NCBI GenBank assembly: GCA_045591885.1
Contig: JAZNTT010000093.1
Coordinates: 1-20,342, forward strand
DNA from: Colimorpha_A sp045591885
GTDB taxonomy: Bacteria; Bacillota; Clostridia; Oscillospirales; CAG-272
Direction of reading: 5' to 3'
DNA length: 20,342 nt
In this document: positions 16,076-20,342 of the stretch, piece by piece
Position numbering within the stretch: position 1 is the stretch's first letter
Layout: every line of letters starts with the position of its first letter
The notes under the pieces: generated by a model
The model's input: the letters and a program-made list of their open reading frames with translations, nothing else
What the model was told of the DNA's origin: nothing
Database searches by the model: none
Made by a program: the position numbers and the translations under genes

Positions 16076-17359
16076 TCAGCTTTTACTGTATATTCTTTGC
16101 TCACTAAGGCAACCGCCTTCACAGCGTGAATCGTTAGACCTGCATGGATATTCGGTCAGTGCTTCGAGCTTTTCTCCGCAGTGGTCGCATTCTTTGAATG
16201 CACGATGGTAATAAAGACCGTCTTCGGTATTTTTATACGTTTCAAAATACGGAGGTGCGTAATATTTATGTTCAGAGTTCTCACCGATGCTCGGAAATTC
16301 TATCTTTACAGGTGGCATATAGTAGCCATAGTCAGTGTTCACTCCGAAATACGGGGCATTATCCTCAACAGATCCCGTTGTCGGTGGTGGATTTGTTCCT
16401 GTTGGGGTGTTGTTTCCGGAACGTGATCTCGAAAAGGGGTTTGTAAGTAAGCATACTGCAAGTGTTAAAAGGGCAATAAGAGCTGTTATAACTATGTAGA
16501 AAGCGGGTTTTTTATAGTTTAATACCGATTTTATTCTGCCTTTAACATTGACCTCGCCAAATGCAAGAGGACTTACCGAGAGAGCTTTTCTTACGTTACC
16601 TAACGACAGAAGAGCTTCGGAATAATCGGCGCGCTCCGATGACGTCATATACTTTATCACCTTTTCGTCGCACGCCATTTCGATATCCTTACACAGAAGA
16701 ATGTAGGATAACCAAACAATCGGGTTAAACCAATGAAGCGAAAGAAGAACGAAGGCAATGGGCTTGACTACATTATCGCGGCGACTTATATGCGCGCGTT
16801 CGTGAAGAAGTACCGAGCGAACTTTGTCTTCATCCATATTTATCGGAAGATATATTTTAGGAGAAATCATTCCAAGAACGAACGGCGATGAGACCCTTTC
16901 GCTTTCAAAAACGTTATCTTTTATCAGTATTGCACTTGAAAGACGGCGCTTCAATCTTACGTAGCTAATGATTGCATACAGAATGAACAGAAATGCAACG
17001 CCGATCCATATATACGAAATAATATCTGTTGGAGTGACTTGTGCGGTACTAACGCCGTTAGGCGATTGGTAATGATTCCCAATGTATTCGTTTACAACTG
17101 AATCGAGAGTTTCGACTCCTGATTGAAAATGTGGAGCTTGCGCTTGATTTGACGGAGTAACGGTAACGGCGCTTGGTATAATACTGATCTTACTGCTCGG
17201 GAAAAAGGGAATGATCAATCGGATTCCGACGATGCCCCAAAGAATACATGATATAAATTTTGGGGATCTTTTGAAGATCAGCCGGAAGACGAGCACTGCC
17301 AATATCGCCCAGCTTGCAGCAATACTCATATTAAATATATTTGTGAATATCGTTGACAT
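16076..17359 (-). CDS. BlaR1/MecR1-like M56 membrane metalloprotease with a novel extracellular tail
   Basis: This membrane sensor-protease would inactivate its partner repressor when triggered. The 427 residues have membrane segments at about 12-28, 36-54, 112-134, 200-222 and 284-306. The gluzincin site HERAH (186-190), on the cytosolic side, is followed by EMACDE with the third ligand at about Glu227. The chain after residue 306 does not resemble the penicillin-binding sensor of classical BlaR1. Instead there is a Pro/Thr/Gly linker and about 90 residues with two YYMPP/YYAPP stretches and five cysteines (391, 394, 406, 413, 417), including CDHC. So the signal may not be a beta-lactam. Its ATG shares one base with the repressor's stop (TAATG) and has AGGAGG upstream, showing translational coupling. 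Confidence 0.88.
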   Translation of the reverse strand: MSTIFTNIFNMSIAASWAILAVLVFRLIFKRSPKFISCILWGIVGIRLIIPFFPSSKISIIPSAVTVTPSNQAQAPHFQSGVETLDSVVNEYIGNHYQSPNGVSTAQVTPTDIISYIWIGVAFLFILYAIISYVRLKRRLSSAILIKDNVFESERVSSPFVLGMISPKIYLPINMDEDKVRSVLLHERAHISRRDNVVKPIAFVLLSLHWFNPIVWLSYILLCKDIEMACDEKVIKYMTSSERADYSEALLSLGNVRKALSVSPLAFGEVNVKGRIKSVLNYKKPAFYIVITALIALLTLAVCLLTNPFSRSRSGNNTPTGTNPPPTTGSVEDNAPYFGVNTDYGYYMPPVKIEFPSIGENSEHKYYAPPYFETYKNTEDGLYYHRAFKECDHCGEKLEALTEYPCRSNDSRCEGGCLSEQRIYSKS

Positions 17360-17727
17360 TATGAACCTCCTTTTTTCATATCCGAAATCATTTTCTGAAG
17401 CTCATCTATCTCCTTTTCACTTAGTTTCTTGCTTTTGCTGAATGCGGCAATGAATGCCGGAAGCGAACCTTCGAAGGTCTTTTCGATCATATCGCTGACC
17501 TCCGATATTTGTATCTCTTCCTTTGAAACTAATGAGGAGACTACAGTGTGTTCATTTTTTAAAACTCCGCGTTCGGACAATCGCTTAATTACCGTATAGG
17601 TTGTCGTTGGCTTCCATCCAAGTTGTTCACGGCAGAGCTTCACAAGCTCGGTGCTCTTTATCGGCTCGTGATCCCATAATATAAGACAGAATCGGTACTC
17701 GCTTTCAAATACTTTTGGCGTGTTCAT
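17359..17727 (-). CDS. BlaI/MecI-family repressor
   Basis: This 122-residue winged-helix repressor has an N-terminal helix-turn-helix domain (about 8-75) with LGWKPTTTYTVIKRLSERGVL, the pattern by which the family binds DNA. A C-terminal dimer domain ends in Lys-rich helices. Family members are cleaved following activation of the partner M56 protease, encoded here directly downstream and coupled by TAATG. Two 14-base dyads and a sigma-A promoter lie directly upstream of the ATG, so the pair is most likely autoregulated. No beta-lactamase or PBP2a gene is in the window; other targets, if any, lie elsewhere. Confidence 0.93.
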   Translation of the reverse strand: MNTPKVFESEYRFCLILWDHEPIKSTELVKLCREQLGWKPTTTYTVIKRLSERGVLKNEHTVVSSLVSKEEIQISEVSDMIEKTFEGSLPAFIAAFSKSKKLSEKEIDELQKMISDMKKGGS

Positions 17728-17741
17728 AATACCCCTCCTAT

Positions 17742-17779
17742 TCTAATGCATTAGAGCAATTATAGTCTAACACGTTAGA
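17742..17779 (-). promoter_or_regulatory. Two BlaI-type operator dyads
   Basis: TCTAATGCATTAGA (17742-17755) is a perfect 14-base palindrome, and TCTAACACGTTAGA (17766-17779) has the same outer half-sites (TCTAA...TTAGA), with the only mismatch at the central pair. Centres are 24 bases apart. The distal dyad covers the -10 box and spacer, the proximal one lies in the leader just before the ribosome binding site. This is how autoregulated BlaI-type operons look. Confidence 0.78.
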
Positions 17780-17792
17780 GCGATTTTGTCAA
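17764..17792 (-). promoter_or_regulatory. Promoter of the blaI-blaR1-like operon
   Basis: On the minus strand TTGACA (17792-17787), a 17-base spacer and TAGACT (17769-17764). The -10 box is inside the distal operator dyad, so bound repressor would block polymerase. Confidence 0.7.
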
Positions 17793-17848
17793 TAGATTTT
17801 TTAAGAATTGGTAAAAAATTTATTTTTTCTTAAATTTCGAATATCCTA

Positions 17849-17878
17849 TTGACTTTTTATACTGTGGTGTGTTATAAT
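17849..17878 (+). promoter_or_regulatory. Promoter of tRNA-Val
   Basis: TTGACT (17849-17854), an 18-base spacer and TATAAT (17873-17878) with an extended -10 TG end 11 bases before the tRNA. Confidence 0.75.
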
Positions 17879-17889
17879 AGTCAAGCTTT

Positions 17890-17966
17890 GGGGGTATAGC
17901 TCAGCTGGTCAGAGTGTATGCTTGACATGCATAAGGTCGTTGGTTCGATCCCAATTGCCCCCACCA
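17890..17966 (+). tRNA. tRNA-Val (GAC)
   Basis: This 77-base tRNA has a complete cloverleaf. The acceptor stem GGGGGTA pairs with TGCCCCC (one G-T pair) and the D stem is GCTC/GAGT. The anticodon stem TATGC/GCATA holds the loop TTGACAT, so the anticodon is GAC (Val). The T arm is GTTGG/CCAAT with loop TTCGATC. Discriminator A and an encoded CCA end complete it. It has its own promoter and terminator. Confidence 0.97.
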
Positions 17967-17998
17967 AAAAAGCCAAGTCGAATGACTTGGCTTTTTTT
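17967..17998 (+). terminator. Terminator after tRNA-Val
   Basis: GCCAAGTC and GACTTGGC pair around a GAAT loop, extended by A/T pairs and ending in seven T, directly after the CCA end. Confidence 0.93.
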
Positions 17999-18042
17999 AA
18001 TGATGTTTGCGAGCAGAACAAGTAACATCATTTCGCTTGCTG

Positions 18043-18071
18043 TTGATTATTTTTTTAAGGTGTGTTATAAT
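18043..18071 (+). promoter_or_regulatory. Promoter of the ArsC/Spx-like gene
   Basis: TTGATT (18043-18048), a 17-base spacer and a perfect TATAAT (18066-18071) with an extended -10 TG, 30 bases before the gene. Confidence 0.75.
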
Positions 18072-18101
18072 ACTATAAAGTGATTATAAGGAGCTTAAAC
18101 T

Positions 18102-18452
18102 ATGCTTAAATTTATCTGTTATCCAAAATGCACGACCTGTCAGAGAGCGAAGAAGTGGCTTGATGATAATGGCATTGAATACGATCTGCGCGACATAAAG
18201 CTTGATAAGCCGACGCTTGACGAGCTGACAGAGTGGTATAAGATAAGCGGTCTGCCGCTTAAAAAGTTTTTCAACACAAGCGGACTTCTTTACAAGTCGC
18301 TTGATCTAAAAAATAAGTTTCCCAATATGACCGAGGGCGAAATGCTTTCGATTATGTCTACTGACGGAATGCTCGTCAAGCGTCCGATACTTGTCGGAGA
18401 TGATTTTGTGCTTGTGGGTTTTAAGGAAGAAAGCTGGAAAGAGAAGATATAA
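18102..18452 (+). CDS. ArsC/Spx-family thioredoxin-fold protein
   Basis: This 116-residue protein belongs to the arsenate-reductase-like (ArsC/Spx/YffB) family. It has the N-terminal strand FICYPKC, a CxxC pair C10/C13 in CTTCQRAKKWL, DLRDIKLDKPTLDEL, LPLKKFFNTSG, and the late KRPILVGDD motif common to the family. Spx-type members regulate RNA polymerase in redox stress, while ArsC-type members reduce arsenate; others have unknown roles. The sequence does not settle which, but most clostridial proteins with this pattern are called arsenate reductase family with no proof of function. No arsenic genes are nearby. ATAAGGAG precedes the ATG. No terminator is seen after it, so transcription may continue into the unusual region at 18480. 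Confidence 0.9.
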   Translation: MLKFICYPKCTTCQRAKKWLDDNGIEYDLRDIKLDKPTLDELTEWYKISGLPLKKFFNTSGLLYKSLDLKNKFPNMTEGEMLSIMSTDGMLVKRPILVGDDFVLVGFKEESWKEKI

Positions 18453-18525
18453 AGAAAAGGTAACGCTGATATTTGGCTATAGTAAAATCAGATATACGAG
18501 TTTTACAAGAATGGAGATTTCTTCA

Positions 18526-18735
18526 ATGACGAATTGGCAAATGTTTCTCAATCTGCAAGAGCAAGTGAATCGAGGTCTGAACGGAGTGACACAGAAAGAC
18601 GTGGACGATCTCAAGACGCAATTCGGCAAAATGCTGAACACGCACGACGAGTACACGGGACCTTTGAAGGCGGACTTGACAATGCCGCGCATACTCAAAC
18701 GAGTGTGCGAGGACTATGATTTGACGACTAAATAA
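18526..18735 (+). CDS. Small protein of unknown function (69 residues), first cassette
   Basis: This 69-residue, soluble, helical-looking protein begins MTNWQMFLNL and ends CEDYDLTTK, with evenly spaced hydrophobic residues. I chose the ATG at 18526 because GGAG lies 9 bases upstream; an in-frame ATG at 18511 has no good site. I do not recognise a family. The frame one base earlier is also stop-free from 18486 to 18716 and reads as Arg/Ser/Gln-rich text, which may be a shadow or the worn end of an upstream module. Its TAA overlaps a short K-Y-S-L-T-P-K remnant like the start of the modules further right. It is possibly the partner gene of a lost module. Confidence 0.5.
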   Translation: MTNWQMFLNLQEQVNRGLNGVTQKDVDDLKTQFGKMLNTHDEYTGPLKADLTMPRILKRVCEDYDLTTK

Positions 18736-18757
18736 ATACTCCCTTACCCCGAAATAA
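18734..18757 (+). pseudogene. Truncated K-Y-S module start (remnant)
   Basis: AAA TAC TCC CTT ACC CCG AAA TAA reads KYSLTPK-stop, matching the KYSISPE start of the modules at 19033 and 19693 and lying, like them, across the stop codon of a small ORF. It has four C where the intact modules have five; one added C would give KYSLTPEINE-stop. The module body is absent, replaced by the next small ORF, so this looks like the scar of a deleted or recombined cassette. Confidence 0.5.
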
Positions 18758-18784
18758 ACGAGTAACTTTTGGAAGGTGTTTACG

Positions 18785-19033
18785 ATGACGGACAACGAGA
18801 AGAAGCAACACGACGAGAATATGGAAATGCTGCTGAACAGCATCAAGGACAAGCTCCCCGATCCAGCTTTGGTGTCACGAGAAACGGCGAATCGGGAAAA
18901 GCGTCGAACGAAAAAGAAATTCGAAGAGATGAACTTCTTACAGAAGATGCTTCGAGAACTCGATCCGAAGAACACCGTTCCGCCCGAGGAAAGAGTGATT
19001 CACAAGCTCTTCGAGGAAGATTACGTAGAGTAA
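18785..19033 (+). CDS. Small charged protein of unknown function (82 residues), second cassette
   Basis: This 82-residue, highly charged helical protein has MTDNEKKQHDENMEMLL, a basic stretch REKRRTKKKFEEM in the middle, and an acidic end LFEEDYVE. The ribosome binding site GGAAGGTG ends 6 bases before the ATG, one of the best in this region, and sets the start (a GTG at 18776 in frame is worse placed). No family was recognised. It is unrelated in sequence to the small ORFs on either side. Its TAA overlaps the Val-Lys codons that open the first K-Y-S module. The frame one base earlier is open right through it and continues into that module. Confidence 0.55.
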   Translation: MTDNEKKQHDENMEMLLNSIKDKLPDPALVSRETANREKRRTKKKFEEMNFLQKMLRELDPKNTVPPEERVIHKLFEEDYVE

Positions 19034-20342
19034 AATACTCTATCTCCCCCGAAACCGATTCCGAATACCTCACCGCCGTAGAAAACGGTGATATGGAAAC
19101 CGCACAGAGAATGGTTGACGAAGCGGCGAATACGGCGGAAAACATCGCCAAGATGAGCGCTTCGGGAGAATATACCAATTCCATTGACAACGACAGAATT
19201 ATCGATTATAATGAATTTGACGGTGCGCTCTCTCGCGAACAATGGGCAAATTTCTATAGCGAAACTGATCGCATCATTGAGAGCGACGAAATCCAAATCG
19301 GCGAAAACGTTTTCTTTGCTCCCAAGAGCAAACATGGCAGAGCGACCCTTATCATATATGACTTCGACCCTAACAGGAAAAATACAAGAAAAGTAATCGC
19401 GGCGTATCGCGACACAAGTGTTCTAAATAATATTATAGAAGGGATAAAACAAGAATATGAACAACAACGCGACAATGAGCGACTTGGCAACGAAATTGGT
19501 GAGAGACTTGAGAGAAAAGAATTACAGCAGTACAGCACTCGTACTCTCGATTATAGTGACGGAAACATTTCGAGAAGAGGACCGAAGGGGAGTGCTGGAA
19601 GATATTTTGGAGATACTCAAAATGTCGAAAGACGAAGTGGAGTTCAAGCACGCGATTTGGCAGATCGTGGAGGAGTCAAGAAGCGAGGCGTAAAGTACTC
19701 AATTTCCCCCGAAACCGATTTCGACTACCTCTCCGCCGTAGAGAACGGCGATATGGAAACAGCGCAGAGAATGGTTGACGAAGCGGCGAATACGGCGGAA
19801 AACATCGCCAAGATGAGCGCTTCGGGAGAATATGTCGATTCCATTCACAATGACAGGATAATCGATTATAATGAATTTGACGGTGCGCTCTCTCGCGAAC
19901 AATGGGCGAATTTCTATAGCGAAACGGATCATATTATTGACAGCGGCGAAATCCAAAGCGGGGAAAACGTTTTTTTTGCTCCCAAGAGCAAACATGGCAG
20001 GGCGACGCTTGTCATATATGACTACGACCCTAATAGGAAAAATACAAGAAAAGTAATCGCGGCGTATCGCGACACAAGTATTATAAATGATGTTATAGAA
20101 GGGATCAAACAAGAATATGAACAACAACACGACAATGATAGACTTTTCCAAAGAGTTAGTGACGGGCTTGCGGGAGAGGAATTACAGCAGTACAGCACTC
20201 GTACTCTCGATTATAGTGGCGAGAACATTTCGAGAAGAGGACCGAAGGGGAGTGCTGGAAGATATTTTGGAGATACTCAAAATGTCGAAAGACGAAGTGG
20301 AGTTCAAGCACGCGATTTGGCAGATCGTGGAGGAGTCAAGAA
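19033..20342 (+). CDS. K-Y-S-I-S-P module protein, no start codon seen, runs off the window
   Basis: The frame is open from 18766 past the window end (over 520 codons) with no ATG before about 19090; the module-like part begins at 19033. Each module starts KYSISPETD, then YL(T/S)AVENGDMETAQRMVDEAA and NTAENIAKMSASGEY. DGALSREQWANFYSETD, ENVFFAPKSKHGRATL, IYD(F/Y)DPNRKNTRKV and VIEGIKQEYEQQ-like text follow. I recognise the first part from large polyvalent or toxin-bearing proteins of clostridial phages and conjugative elements, where it precedes variable domains. The body is unassigned. Between the two copies about half of the changed codons are silent in this frame and most others conservative, so it is or was translated. 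The part between about 19478 and 19690 is less certain, since another frame may be the coding one. It could be an internal part of a giant protein, orphan modules or a decaying gene. Confidence 0.55.
19034..19693 (+). repeat. 660-bp tandem repeat, copy 1
   Basis: This is a complete unit that matches the next 649 bases with a period of exactly 660 bases (220 codons) and no gaps. It holds one K-Y-S module and one small ORF. Its first 440 bases differ from copy 2 at about 38 positions, the next 42 (19478-19519) at 17, and bases 19520-19682 at only 3. Confidence 0.95.
19457..19693 (+). CDS. Small protein in the +1 frame of repeat copy 1 (78 or 72 residues)
   Basis: This ORF overlaps the K-Y-S frame. 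It starts at ATG 19457 (GAAGGG 13 bases upstream) or at ATG 19475. From the second Met it reads as a well-formed helical protein: KLVRDLREKNYSSTALVLSI (key residues Leu, Val, Arg), EEDRRGVLEDILEILKMSKD and EFKHAIWQIVEESRSEA. A matching ORF in copy 2 keeps the hydrophobic pattern even where the DNA differs most. Its TAA is formed by the GTA-AAG that opens the next module. No family was recognised. It could be an immunity or antitoxin-like partner of the module, but that is inference from position only; the starts are weak. Confidence 0.45.
   Translation: MNNNATMSDLATKLVRDLREKNYSSTALVLSIIVTETFREEDRRGVLEDILEILKMSKDEVEFKHAIWQIVEESRSEA
19694..20342 (+). repeat. 660-bp tandem repeat, copy 2 (cut by the window end)
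   Basis: This second unit, in register with copy 1, is present to base 649 of 660. The array may continue to the right. Confidence 0.95.
20117..20342 (+). CDS. Small protein in the +1 frame of repeat copy 2, 3' end outside the window
   Basis: This is the counterpart of the ORF at 19457. It begins MNNNTTMIDFSKELVTGLRE, then is almost the same as copy 1 from NYSSTALVLSI onward; the C-terminal residues fall outside the window. In the divergent 42 bases the hydrophobic positions are kept (Leu/Phe, Leu, Val, Leu) while polar ones vary, which favours a translated protein. Function is unknown; see the copy 1 entry. Confidence 0.42.
   Translation, partial: MNNNTTMIDFSKELVTGLRERNYSSTALVLSIIVARTFREEDRRGVLEDILEILKMSKDEVEFKHAIWQIVEESR

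Noticed and set aside
19254..20151. Minus-strand ORFs of about 90-150 residues in the repeat region
   Set aside because: Codon differences between copies are silent in the plus-strand module frame, which argues that the plus strand is coding; the minus-strand ORFs lack starts with ribosome binding sites.
19034..20342. Tandem repeat considered as a CRISPR array or insertion sequence
   Set aside because: The unit is 660 bases and coding, without short repeat-spacer structure, terminal inverted repeats or a transposase.

Overview
The window looks like a chromosomal segment of an anaerobic, low-to-mid GC Clostridia-type Firmicute, probably an uncultured gut or rumen lineage near the Oscillospiraceae. 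The signs are SpoVG, a zinc-type ribosomal protein L28, BlaI/BlaR1-type regulation, a NifS/NifU pair, a DUF6873-like protein, a surface nuclease with clostridial-style Cys/His repeats, and AGGAGG ribosome binding sites with sigma-A promoters. The lineage is inferred from family resemblance only.

Left part (1-4493), housekeeping: the 3' end of der overlaps plsY. rpmB follows with its own promoter and terminator. A DUF6873-like protein then converges on and overlaps spoVG, and murC is read rightward.

Centre (4515-10577), a 2-oxoacid dehydrogenase operon: a consensus promoter, a DeoR-family regulator, E2 (lipoyl acyltransferase), E3 (dihydrolipoamide dehydrogenase), and an E1 with alpha and beta fused in one 828-residue chain, closed by a strong terminator. 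Together these three enzymes could turn pyruvate (or acetoin or a branched-chain oxoacid) into acyl-CoA and NADH.

Cell-surface block (10608-14168): an exported EndA/NucM-type nuclease with a C-terminal membrane anchor and an atypical active-site residue; a small repetitive lipoprotein on the other strand sharing its terminator; and a D,D-carboxypeptidase. Then come nifS-nifU for Fe-S cluster assembly (14183-15796) and a blaI-blaR1-like pair with two operator dyads (16076-17779).

Right part (17849-20342): tRNA-Val(GAC), an ArsC/Spx-like protein, then an abrupt change. From about 18480 the DNA looks like mobile-element cargo. It contains three kinds of small ORF and repeated modules that begin K-Y-S-(I/L)-(S/T)-P, with no evident start codon. 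One module forms an exact 660-bp tandem repeat that runs off the window. The repeats are mosaic in divergence, and a small ORF sits in the +1 frame at the end of each module. This is the most unusual part. It may be an array of orphan effector/partner cassettes or part of a giant polyvalent protein with nested genes.
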